This document shows positions 53,292 to 61,662 of a stretch of DNA of 64,000 nt, one piece after another. Both the position numbers and the translations under genes were made by a program. This stretch comes from Gammaproteobacteria bacterium (GTDB lineage Bacteria > Pseudomonadota > Gammaproteobacteria > Acidiferrobacterales > SZUA-150): NCBI GenBank assembly GCA_029880545.1, contig JAOUOD010000002.1, positions 49,827 through 113,826 on the forward strand, given 5' to 3'. The notes below the pieces were generated by a model, which was not told where the DNA came from, made no database searches, and was given only the letters and a program-made list of their open reading frames with translations. How positions within the stretch are numbered: the stretch's first letter is position 1; every line of letters starts with the position of its first letter.

Positions 53292-54460
53292 CATCGACCA
53301 AACACAGGAACATTGCACTGGTTGCGAGAAAATTCTGGCAATCCGGCTTCACCCTGGTTGAAATTATGATTGCGCTGACCATCAGCCTGATCATTCTTCT
53401 TGCTGTTACCCAGATTTTTGTCTCAAGCAGGACCACCTACAGCTACACGGAAGGCATGTCGCGGATACAGGAAGGTGGACGCTTTGCCATTGACTTCCTC
53501 GCCCGCGACATCCGCATGGCTGGTTATACCGGCTGTGCACGCCGCCTCGAGACCGCCGACGTTACCAATATACTGAAAAATCCCAATGACGCCACCCGGT
53601 ATGACAGCGCAGGCATGGAAGTCTATCGCTACACCGGGTCAGGTGGCAGTGCCTTGAGCGACTGGACTCCAGCGCTGAAGGACATTGCATCAGGCGGATA
53701 TTTCAAGGCCGGCGAAATGGAGCCGTTTTCCGATCTCCTGATCGTCAAGTATGGGACATCTGTAGATGCTTACCCGACAGGGTCGGCCGCGCCCAATGCC
53801 AACATCCAGATCCTGGCAACAACGGAAACTGAAAGCGCATTCCGCCAGAACGATATCGTCATGGTCACCGACTGCAATAATGCCGATATCTTTGCCATCA
53901 CCAACAACGTTGCCAACAATGGCGGCGCGCTGACATTGGCCCATGCTACCGGCAGCAACAGTACCAATCGTCTTGGTCATGGCTACACCACCAATGCCGA
54001 AGTATTGCGCTGGGAAGCCCGCGCCTACTACGTCGGCAAGCCCGATCTTGATGGCGATAACAAGCCCGATCCCGACCCGGCATTGATGCGTAAATCACTG
54101 GTCCGGGGTGACCTGGTCGCTCAAGCCCTCGTTGAAGGGGTCGAGCGTATGCAACTGATGCTGGGCATGGATACGGATACTGCGCCGGGCCGCTTTCGTG
54201 ACAATGGCGCCAATCAATATGTCTTGCCAGGCGACGCTGCAGCTGCAGACTTGTCAAAAGTGGTTTCCATCCGGGTTGGCATTGCGGTCACATCCGGCGA
54301 TACGGTCGACGGTGAAGCCGATACTACAGTCTACAACATACTCGGACTGGCAAATGAAAGCTTTGACGATTACGGGCCAGGATCATCTCCGGAAAATTAC
54401 GGGTCCGAGAATCGCGCAAGGCGACGGGTATTCACCATGACTGTCGCTCGCAGAAACTAG
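53288..54460 (+). CDS. pilW: minor pilin PilW (operon 2)
   Basis: A prepilin of 390 residues with leader ending FWQSG and mature start FTLVEIMIALTISLIILLA. MSRIQEGGRFAIDFLARDIRMAGYTGC is the PilW signature. The start overlaps the pilV stop (ATGA). It is longer than the PilW of operon 1 (315). Confidence 0.92.
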   Translation: MTSTKHRNIALVARKFWQSGFTLVEIMIALTISLIILLAVTQIFVSSRTTYSYTEGMSRIQEGGRFAIDFLARDIRMAGYTGCARRLETADVTNILKNPNDATRYDSAGMEVYRYTGSGGSALSDWTPALKDIASGGYFKAGEMEPFSDLLIVKYGTSVDAYPTGSAAPNANIQILATTETESAFRQNDIVMVTDCNNADIFAITNNVANNGGALTLAHATGSNSTNRLGHGYTTNAEVLRWEARAYYVGKPDLDGDNKPDPDPALMRKSLVRGDLVAQALVEGVERMQLMLGMDTDTAPGRFRDNGANQYVLPGDAAAADLSKVVSIRVGIAVTSGDTVDGEADTTVYNILGLANESFDDYGPGSSPENYGSENRARRRVFTMTVARRN

Positions 54461-54500
54461 GCATGAGTCGGACAAACTATTTCATTGTCCAGGAGCCGGT

Positions 54501-55061
54501 ATGAAACCATTAAACACTATAGCTTTGACCGAGCAGGGAATGACCCTGGTGATATCACTGATTTTTCTGCTGGTGCTCACCATTATCGGCATCTCGGCCA
54601 TGAGCACCTCGTCACTGCAGGAAAAAATGGCCGGCAACATGAAAGACAAGGCGCTGTCGTTCCAGGCTGCGGAATCCGCCCTGATTACCGCCGAGGGATG
54701 GTTAAAGCAACAGGGCAAGACGCCACGGGCACAAACGACGCCTCAGATACTGTCTCCCTCGGTCAACGGTACTCCGGTCTGGCGCGATACCAATTTGGAT
54801 ATCTGGAACAGCGCCAATGCAATCAAGCACCCCGGCACCCCGGGACAACCGGCTAATACCGGTATCTTTGATCTTTCATACCTGTCGGACTCCCCGCAAT
54901 ACATTGTTGAGGACATGGGCCCGCTTGCATGTGAAAGCAAGTCAGGGTGCGGCGGCTATGGTGGAACACCACAACGCTTTATGTACCGTATAACCGCCCG
55001 CGGCCAGGGCGGCACAGCTAACGCTGTATCGCTGACCCAATCCACTTTTGCCTGGTACTGA
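54501..55061 (+). CDS. pilX: minor pilin PilX (operon 2)
   Basis: A PilX-type protein of 186 residues with leader ending TEQG, mature start MTLVISLIFLLVLTIIGISA, no Glu at position 5. SSLQEKMAGNMKDKALSFQAAE, given here in part, is the family signature (KMAGNMKDKALSFQAAESAL). It lies 40 bases after pilW and 61 bases before pilY1. Confidence 0.92.
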   Translation: MKPLNTIALTEQGMTLVISLIFLLVLTIIGISAMSTSSLQEKMAGNMKDKALSFQAAESALITAEGWLKQQGKTPRAQTTPQILSPSVNGTPVWRDTNLDIWNSANAIKHPGTPGQPANTGIFDLSYLSDSPQYIVEDMGPLACESKSGCGGYGGTPQRFMYRITARGQGGTANAVSLTQSTFAWY

Positions 55062-55122
55062 ACCGGATTGACGCAATATGAAAATGGATTTTCTGAGCAA
55101 ATAATTCACTGGAGAGAAAACT

Positions 55123-58100
55123 ATGAACTGCATTCAGCCAGATGGCTACCGCATAACCGTATCAAGCCGGGTCAAACGCTCTGTGACCGGCGCATTGCTG
55201 ACGGGCATATTATTCACCGCGGCTAGCAGTCCTGCCTCCACGGATATCAGCAATTCACCACTGTTTATTTCCAATTCGGTGCAGCCCAATATTTTCTTCA
55301 TGCTCGACGATTCCGGCAGTATGCGAGGCGAAACCCTGTACAACGAGGGCGTCCCCGTTGGCACGGCCACGACCAACACGCTGAGTTTTTCACCGGCCGG
55401 CACACTGGATCGCCAGCGTTTGTGTCACGGTTTTAATGTTCTCGCCTACAACCCCAATGTTCGTTACACGCCCTGGCGCGGGAAAGACGCGAACAATGTC
55501 AGCTATTCTGACGCGGACATCTTGTCGGGCGGTTTCACCACGCTGAGAAACAATCCTTATTGCCCTGCAGGGGTATCCGCGAGCACGACTATTGATGCAA
55601 GCGGTGCTGTTACCAACTGCAATGATGCCGGGTACAACGGCACACTTAATGCCACTGCCATAAACTATGCCTACTTTCCGTGGACAGACACTGATGCTGA
55701 TGGCCAGTGGGACAGTGGCGAATGCGGGCTGACTGACTCCGAAGGTGTAACCTGGGCCGAACTGGCAAGTACAGGCACAACCACTGTGCCGGCTACCGAG
55801 CAGCAACGCAATTTCGCCAACTGGTACACCTATTACCGTAAACGTGATTTTGTGATGAAACGGGCCGTAACGGAACTGACTTACACTGGTCGCCATCGAA
55901 TGGGATTTTCGACACTATGGAACAACAATGGTGTCGCCGTGCAGGTCAACAATATAGACAACATCAGCGTACCGGTTGATCCGGTTGCGCAGGCCGACAA
56001 GGAAAAAATGTTAAGACATTTATCCAATATCGGGCCAGCAAGCACCACACCCCTGAGAACGGCACTGCGTAACACCGGAAAATATTTTGAAGGTATAAAT
56101 GACACTGATGTCAAAAACGTATTATTTTCCAGTGCACCCAGTCACCCGAACAGTTTCAAGGCTACCGGGCTATCGCCCATTCTCGACGCAAACCACGGTG
56201 GCGAATGCCAACAAAACTTCACCATCCTTCTGACTGATGGCGAATACAATGGCCCCGCCATTGGCATGGCCAACACGGATGGCGATAGCAATACAAGTTT
56301 TGACGGCACTCCATTCGCAGACGGCTTCTCCGATACACTGGCTGACGTGGCCATGAACTATTACGAACGGGACCTGGCACCCAGTCTTGCTGATGATGTG
56401 CCCGTCCTGGAGAACGTGGACGAGGCGGCGCATCAGCACATGGTGACTTTCACTGTGAGCTTCGGTTTGACCGGTGCACTGGATCCATTCAACACCAAGA
56501 CTCCTGCCGATAACAGCGACTCAGATCCAAGGGCAACAGGCTTTGCCTGGCCGGATCCGGCGGACGGCATCAATGATGTGCAAAACAGGATCGACGATTT
56601 ATGGCATGCCGCCTATAACGGCCGCGGCCAGTTTATGAGTGCTTCTGACGGACAGAAACTTATCAAGGCATTTGAGGATGCCCTGTCAAACATCAACCAG
56701 CGTGCCGGTTCAGCTTCCGCAATTGCCGTTTCCACCGGTGCCGTGTCCACGGATACGCGCCTGTACCAGTCCACCTTTGACAGCGGTACCTGGGAAGGCC
56801 ACTTGTTTGCGTTACAATTTGACAGCTTTGACATTATCAACAGCGGTGACTGGGGCGGACCACCATCGGACGCCGCAGAGGTGCTGAAGACTCAAAACTG
56901 GAACACCGGGCGCCATATCGTTACCTGGAATCCTGCTGCCTTGGCGCCAGATGGTACAGCATTTCGCTGGAACACTATCGGCGCCAGCCAACAGGCCGCA
57001 TTGATTGACGGTGCAACCGACGGTACCGGGAATCCTGATGCCGTTCTGGGACAGCAAAGACTTGAATTCATTCGCGGGGACCACGGCAATGAATCAAAGT
57101 CCGGATCAGGAAAATTTCGTAGTCGCGGACCAGGTGGCCAGGAATTCAAGCTCGGTGACATCGTCCACTCTTCACCGCTTTATGTCGGCGCACCGCCCTA
57201 CGGGTATCTGGACGCCCTGGAATCTGTATCCTATAACAGTTTTCGTGTCGCCAACTTTGAACGAAAGGCAATGATTTACGTGGGCGCAAACGATGGCATG
57301 CTGCATGCTTTTGACGCCGAAACCGGTGAAGAAAAGCTGGCTTACGTTCCGTCATCGATATATCACAAGCTGCCGGAACTCACAGACCCGGCCTATTCCC
57401 ACCAGTACTATGTTGATGAAACGCCGGTAGCCGGCGATGCCTTCTACAACGGTGCGTGGCACACAGTTCTTCTGGGTTCCCTGCGCGGTGGTGGCAAATC
57501 AGTGTTTGCACTCGATATTACCGACCCGCTGCCCTATACCGATTCCCTCGGTACCAGGCACTCCTACAAGGCAAACTTCGCCGAGAACAATGCTGCCAAT
57601 ATCGTCATGTGGGAATTCACTGATCCGGACCTGGGCTTTACCTTCGGCAAACCGGCAATTGGTCGCCTGGCCAATGGCAAGTGGGTTGCCATATTTGGCA
57701 ACGGCTACAACAGCAGCATCCCGTTGCCGGGCGATACCAGCGTTTGCGGTACCAGTTACAGCTGCTCCGGCAAGGCGCACCTGTTCATCGTGGATATTGA
57801 AACCGGGGCGTTGCTCAAAAAGATCAATACCGGCGCAGGCAGCGCAACAGCACCCAATGGCCTAAACGCACCGTCACTTGTAGACGACAACAATGACTCT
57901 ATTGTTGACCTGGTTTACGCGGGCGACCTGCAAGGCAACCTGTGGAAGTTTGATGTATCCAGCGCCACCTCGTCAGGCTGGGTGGTATCCAAGAACGTGG
58001 GCGGCAAGCCGGCACCCCTTTTCACCGCTACGGATGACAACGGCATCCCGCAACCGATTACTTCTGCTCCGGAAATCGCCGATCAGACTTCGGCGGCTGG

Positions 58101-58860
58101 AGGCTTGATGGTATTTTTCGGTACAGGCCGGTACCTGGGCAAGAGTGATATCATCGTCTCGCCGACGACACAGATGCAGAGTTTCTACGGTATCTGGGAT
58201 GAAACCGGTTCAGGTACCGAGAACAACACCCAGGTCAAGAAAGCAAACCTTCTTGAGCAAGCTATTACCCAGACAGATGTCAATGGCAATAATGCCGGTG
58301 CCGGATCAGCTAACCCGCCCGCATTCAGGACGTCCAGTGACACCAGCATTGATTCATGGGGCTCATCCGGAACACCTGGCACCTACATGGGCTGGAAGAT
58401 AGATTTCGACCCGGCCGTTACCGGCTTTGCGGGTGAACGCGTCATCTACAAATCCCTCGCCTGGGGCGACACCATTATCTTCTCAACGCTGATACCGGAA
58501 GACCGCCCATGTGGCGCCGGCGCCAAGGGCTGGATAATGGCACTGAACCGCACCAACGGCGGTCCACCTCCTGAAGCATTCTTTGATACCAATGAAGACG
58601 GTGAGATCGATTTAATCGATAATAGCGTATGTAATGGTACCGCTTGCGGCGGCCAGTTTGATCCCGGTGGCGCGCCCGTTGAACAGAAGCCCATGCAGGG
58701 CATACCTCCTGCAGCGGGTGGCGTAACACCACCCAGGCGAAGTTGCGACAACCTTGACAGCATCCTGGTTGGTGGCAACTCGTCCGGCGACACGCCGACT
58801 TCCAAGAAAACCAAAACACCGGTCAGCCTGTGCAGGCAAAGCTGGCGTGAACTGCAATAA
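55123..58860 (+). CDS. pilY1: PilY1 pilus tip protein with VWA domain (operon 2)
   Basis: A secreted tip adhesin/sensor of 1245 residues with a signal peptide (about residues 17-40). The von Willebrand A domain keeps its metal site, DDSGSM, in NIFFMLDDSGSM. The C-terminal half is the PilY1 propeller: VHSSPLYVGAPP, YVGANDGMLHAFDAETGEE, LGSLRGGGKSVFALDITDP, and a calcium loop DDNNDSIVD; it ends in SWRELQ, the usual PilY1 terminus. PilY1 controls pilus extension and retraction and surface sensing. It diverges greatly from the operon 1 copy, which lacks the VWA metal site. An AGAG-type ribosome site precedes the ATG. Confidence 0.94.
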   Translation: MNCIQPDGYRITVSSRVKRSVTGALLTGILFTAASSPASTDISNSPLFISNSVQPNIFFMLDDSGSMRGETLYNEGVPVGTATTNTLSFSPAGTLDRQRLCHGFNVLAYNPNVRYTPWRGKDANNVSYSDADILSGGFTTLRNNPYCPAGVSASTTIDASGAVTNCNDAGYNGTLNATAINYAYFPWTDTDADGQWDSGECGLTDSEGVTWAELASTGTTTVPATEQQRNFANWYTYYRKRDFVMKRAVTELTYTGRHRMGFSTLWNNNGVAVQVNNIDNISVPVDPVAQADKEKMLRHLSNIGPASTTPLRTALRNTGKYFEGINDTDVKNVLFSSAPSHPNSFKATGLSPILDANHGGECQQNFTILLTDGEYNGPAIGMANTDGDSNTSFDGTPFADGFSDTLADVAMNYYERDLAPSLADDVPVLENVDEAAHQHMVTFTVSFGLTGALDPFNTKTPADNSDSDPRATGFAWPDPADGINDVQNRIDDLWHAAYNGRGQFMSASDGQKLIKAFEDALSNINQRAGSASAIAVSTGAVSTDTRLYQSTFDSGTWEGHLFALQFDSFDIINSGDWGGPPSDAAEVLKTQNWNTGRHIVTWNPAALAPDGTAFRWNTIGASQQAALIDGATDGTGNPDAVLGQQRLEFIRGDHGNESKSGSGKFRSRGPGGQEFKLGDIVHSSPLYVGAPPYGYLDALESVSYNSFRVANFERKAMIYVGANDGMLHAFDAETGEEKLAYVPSSIYHKLPELTDPAYSHQYYVDETPVAGDAFYNGAWHTVLLGSLRGGGKSVFALDITDPLPYTDSLGTRHSYKANFAENNAANIVMWEFTDPDLGFTFGKPAIGRLANGKWVAIFGNGYNSSIPLPGDTSVCGTSYSCSGKAHLFIVDIETGALLKKINTGAGSATAPNGLNAPSLVDDNNDSIVDLVYAGDLQGNLWKFDVSSATSSGWVVSKNVGGKPAPLFTATDDNGIPQPITSAPEIADQTSAAGGLMVFFGTGRYLGKSDIIVSPTTQMQSFYGIWDETGSGTENNTQVKKANLLEQAITQTDVNGNNAGAGSANPPAFRTSSDTSIDSWGSSGTPGTYMGWKIDFDPAVTGFAGERVIYKSLAWGDTIIFSTLIPEDRPCGAGAKGWIMALNRTNGGPPPEAFFDTNEDGEIDLIDNSVCNGTACGGQFDPGGAPVEQKPMQGIPPAAGGVTPPRRSCDNLDSILVGGNSSGDTPTSKKTKTPVSLCRQSWRELQ

Positions 58861-58872
58861 CCGGAGGCGGAC

Positions 58873-59220
58873 ATGAAGATACTTGACTTCATACGGGCAA
58901 CTCTATTTCTCGCACCGACACTGTTGATACCGGTTACCGGGGTCGCTACCGAAAACCGGCCGACCTTGCCAGCGGAGATAGTGAATTTTGGCATCGTCGA
59001 CGAGCTTCGCGCGAGAAACATGGAAATCATTATCAACGACACCTTGCTGAAACTGTCGGCAGGTTCACGCATCAAGAATGCACAAGGTACTCCGATCCCG
59101 GTCAGTTTTGCCCGAAAAGGCACCAAGGCCGCTTACTCGGTCAAACACGATAACCGATCAGGATATGGAATCATTATTGAGCTGTGGCTATTGCCGGCAG
59201 ACTACAACCTGCCCCAATAA
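58873..59220 (+). CDS. small exported protein at the pilY2 position
   Basis: A protein of 115 residues with an N-terminal signal peptide (about residues 8-25) and a beta-rich rest, MEIIINDTLLKLSAGSRI and YGIIIELWLLPADYNL. It lies 12 bases after pilY1 and 37 before pilE, the place of pilY2 in Pseudomonas aeruginosa, and the length is that of PilY2 as I recall it; sequence similarity cannot be judged here. Operon 1 has no such gene. Confidence 0.65.
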   Translation: MKILDFIRATLFLAPTLLIPVTGVATENRPTLPAEIVNFGIVDELRARNMEIIINDTLLKLSAGSRIKNAQGTPIPVSFARKGTKAAYSVKHDNRSGYGIIIELWLLPADYNLPQ

Positions 59221-59257
59221 CATGGCCGGCTTTTCAACCTTGACGGAACAGGATTAT

Positions 59258-59773
59258 ATGAACAAAACAAACAGCCAAGGCTTCACCCTGATTGAACTCA
59301 TGATCGTGGTTGTCATTATCGGGGTGCTTTCGTCGTTCGCATACTCCAGCTATCAGGACCATGTCAGGAAAGCGCGTCGCACCGATGCAAAGGGCCCATT
59401 AACCCAACTGGCCAACATACAGGAAAAATTTTTTACTGAATGCAACCGCTATGCAGCACAGTCGTCATCGACAGCCGCGGACAAGGCCTGCAGCACTGCA
59501 GCTGACCCGGGCAGTGCGACGCTTATTTATTCCGCGCTATCCCCGGAAAACCATTACCGTATTTCCATCCTGGCGCCGGTCACCGCCGGGTGCACAACGG
59601 CCAACTGCTATTTACTGGAAGCTGATCCGAACGGTGCCGGCACTACCGGTCTCCAGTCCAACGACGGTCGTTTTCGCATTGACCAGGCGGGACGAAAAAG
59701 CTGGGACAAAAACGATACCGGGACCGTTGACGCCAACGGCATGTTCAACGGCAAATGGAGTGACAAGAAATAA
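59258..59773 (+). CDS. pilE: PilE-type minor pilin (operon 2)
   Basis: A prepilin of 171 residues with an eight-residue leader MNKTNSQG and mature start [20 protein letters not shown], with Glu at position 5, then YSSYQDHVRKARRTDAKGPL. Cysteine pairs in the globular domain are typical. The start at 59258 gives the canonical short leader; an upstream open frame overlapping the previous gene is rejected. It ends nine bases before the convergent ispH. Confidence 0.93.
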   Translation: MNKTNSQGFTLIELMIVVVIIGVLSSFAYSSYQDHVRKARRTDAKGPLTQLANIQEKFFTECNRYAAQSSSTAADKACSTAADPGSATLIYSALSPENHYRISILAPVTAGCTTANCYLLEADPNGAGTTGLQSNDGRFRIDQAGRKSWDKNDTGTVDANGMFNGKWSDKK

Positions 59774-59781
59774 CTGGCTAA

Positions 59782-60711
59782 TCAGGCAGGTGCACGCAAA
59801 GGTTTGGGTATGGCAAAGTGTATGGTCTCAGGTTCTCCACCCTGCACGTCTGAAACCGCTGCGCCCCACTGTCTGAGCTGATCAAGAACCTGCTGTACAA
59901 GCAGTTCCGGTGCGGATGCTCCGGCCGTAAGGCCGACAGTCTGGGCGGATTCAAACCAGGACTGCTGAAGATCCTGTGGTCCATCAACCATGTATGCACG
60001 ACAACCCCTGGCTTCGGCCACTTCGCGCAAACGATTGGAGTTGGAGCTGTTTGCCGAACCCACAACAATGACCACGTCTGACTCACCTGCCAGACGCTTT
60101 ATGGCATCCTGGCGATTCTGCGTCGCGTAACAAATATCATCTTTCTTCGGCCCTGATATTCCCGGAAAACGTTTCTTCAGTGCCGCGACCACCTTTTCCG
60201 TGTCGTCGACACTCAAGGTTGTCTGGGTAACATAGGTCAGAGGTCCTTCACCTGCAATCTCCAGACTTGCCACATCGTCCGGTGACTCAACAAGGTAAAT
60301 CCGGTCTTTGACCTGGCCCAGCGTACCTTCAACCTCAGGATGACCGGCATGGCCAATCATAATAGTCTGGCTCCCTGCCTTGTGCTGATGCATAACCTCC
60401 ATGTGTACCTTGGTCACCAGCGGACAGGTTGCATCAAACACCTGTAATTGGCGCTGCTGAGCCTCGTCGCGAACTGCCTGGCTGACTCCATGAGCGCTGA
60501 ATATCACTGTCGCACCATCAGGCACTTCGTCAAGCTCCTCAACAAATACAGCGCCTTTTTGCCTGAGGTCATCGACAACAAAACGATTGTGTACGACCTC
60601 GTGGCGCACATACACGGGCGCACCGAACATCTGCAGTGCACGCTCAACGATCTCAATGGCACGATCAACACCGGCACAAAACCCACGGGGGCTGGCGAGA
60701 ATGACTTTCAT
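59782..60711 (-). CDS. ispH: 4-hydroxy-3-methylbut-2-enyl diphosphate reductase
   Basis: The last enzyme of the non-mevalonate isoprenoid pathway, an iron-sulfur protein. The cluster cysteines lie in PRGFCAGV (C12), [11 protein letters not shown] and near [21 protein letters not shown] and [10 protein letters not shown] are conserved substrate-site segments. At 309 residues it is full length. It follows ileS-lspA-fkpB on the minus strand, the order known from pseudomonads. Confidence 0.96.
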   Translation of the reverse strand: MKVILASPRGFCAGVDRAIEIVERALQMFGAPVYVRHEVVHNRFVVDDLRQKGAVFVEELDEVPDGATVIFSAHGVSQAVRDEAQQRQLQVFDATCPLVTKVHMEVMHQHKAGSQTIMIGHAGHPEVEGTLGQVKDRIYLVESPDDVASLEIAGEGPLTYVTQTTLSVDDTEKVVAALKKRFPGISGPKKDDICYATQNRQDAIKRLAGESDVVIVVGSANSSNSNRLREVAEARGCRAYMVDGPQDLQQSWFESAQTVGLTAGASAPELLVQQVLDQLRQWGAAVSDVQGGEPETIHFAIPKPLRAPA

Positions 60712-60724
60712 GATTTCGATCCGG

Positions 60725-61165
60725 TCAAGCCGGCTCCACGTTCAGTATTTCTATGTCAAACAACAGGTCATAGCCTGCCAACGGATGCGAGAAATCAACG
60801 CGCACCTGGCCTTCACTGTTTGCCAGGATCACTCCGGCAATCTCTTCACCGGATGGCGTGGTAAAGCCAATAACATTGCCTTCACTTGTATCCATGTCTT
60901 CCGGAAACTCATCCAGCGGTATGGTCAGGATCCGCTCCTGCTCAGCAGGACCATAGGCCTCCATGCACGGTACCTCGAATTTCCTGGTATCACCCTTTTG
61001 CAATCCAAGCATGCGTGATTCCAGCCCCTCGATCAGTTCGCCGCTGCCGATGGTGACGGTGGCCGGCTCGCCTTCACGGGAACTGTCGGCTACGTGATTC
61101 TCCGATGGAATAGTGAGCGTATAATGGAATGTGACAACAGACCCGTTTACAACCTGGTCGCTCAT
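60725..61165 (-). CDS. fkpB: FKBP-type peptidyl-prolyl isomerase FkpB (SlpA)
   Basis: A cytoplasmic SlyD/SlpA-like FKBP of 146 residues. [20 protein letters not shown], the [17 protein letters not shown] core and a C-terminal [18 protein letters not shown] are typical; the flap domain is inserted between. It overlaps the lspA end by four bases and lies 13 bases before ispH, so the genes are co-transcribed. Confidence 0.93.
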   Translation of the reverse strand: MSDQVVNGSVVTFHYTLTIPSENHVADSSREGEPATVTIGSGELIEGLESRMLGLQKGDTRKFEVPCMEAYGPAEQERILTIPLDEFPEDMDTSEGNVIGFTTPSGEEIAGVILANSEGQVRVDFSHPLAGYDLLFDIEILNVEPA

Positions 61166-61662
61166 ACCTGCTTCTCCTGCGCTTCATTCGAACCTGATCT
61201 CCGGCCAATAATGCGCCAGCCAAAACTGTCAACAATCAGCAGTACGGCGCCAACAGAAATAGCCGAATCGGCTATATTGAAATTGGGCCAGGACCAGGTG
61301 CCGTAGAAGAAATGCAGGAAGTCCACAACCTTGCCAAGATAGATACGATCAATAACATTGCCTATGGCTCCACCCAGTACCAGCATCAGTGCCACGGCCA
61401 GTTGCAGCTCATCCTGCCTGAGTTTCCTGACCATGGTTACGATGACAATACTGACAGCTACGGCAAGCACAATAAAAAAGATACGTTGCCAGCCACCGGC
61501 ATCATGAAGAAAACCGAAGGCCGCGCCGGTATTATAGGCAAGCTCCAGGTCAAAGAATGGCAAAACCGGGATCACACCCTTGCTCAGCATTTTTACCGCC
61601 AGCACCTTGGTCAGCTGATCAAGCCCGATAACAGCTGCCGATATCCACCACAGGCGCAACAT
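61162..61662 (-). CDS. lspA: lipoprotein signal peptidase
   Basis: An inner-membrane aspartic protease of 166 residues with four membrane helices that cuts lipoprotein signal peptides. The two catalytic aspartates are in NVIDRIYLGKVVDFLHF and FNIADSAISVG; YNTGAAFGFL is conserved. The start at 61662 overlaps the ileS stop (ATGA), showing coupling; an upstream start at 61707 lies inside ileS and is rejected. Its substrates include the lipoproteins of this window. Confidence 0.95.
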   Translation of the reverse strand: MLRLWWISAAVIGLDQLTKVLAVKMLSKGVIPVLPFFDLELAYNTGAAFGFLHDAGGWQRIFFIVLAVAVSIVIVTMVRKLRQDELQLAVALMLVLGGAIGNVIDRIYLGKVVDFLHFFYGTWSWPNFNIADSAISVGAVLLIVDSFGWRIIGRRSGSNEAQEKQV

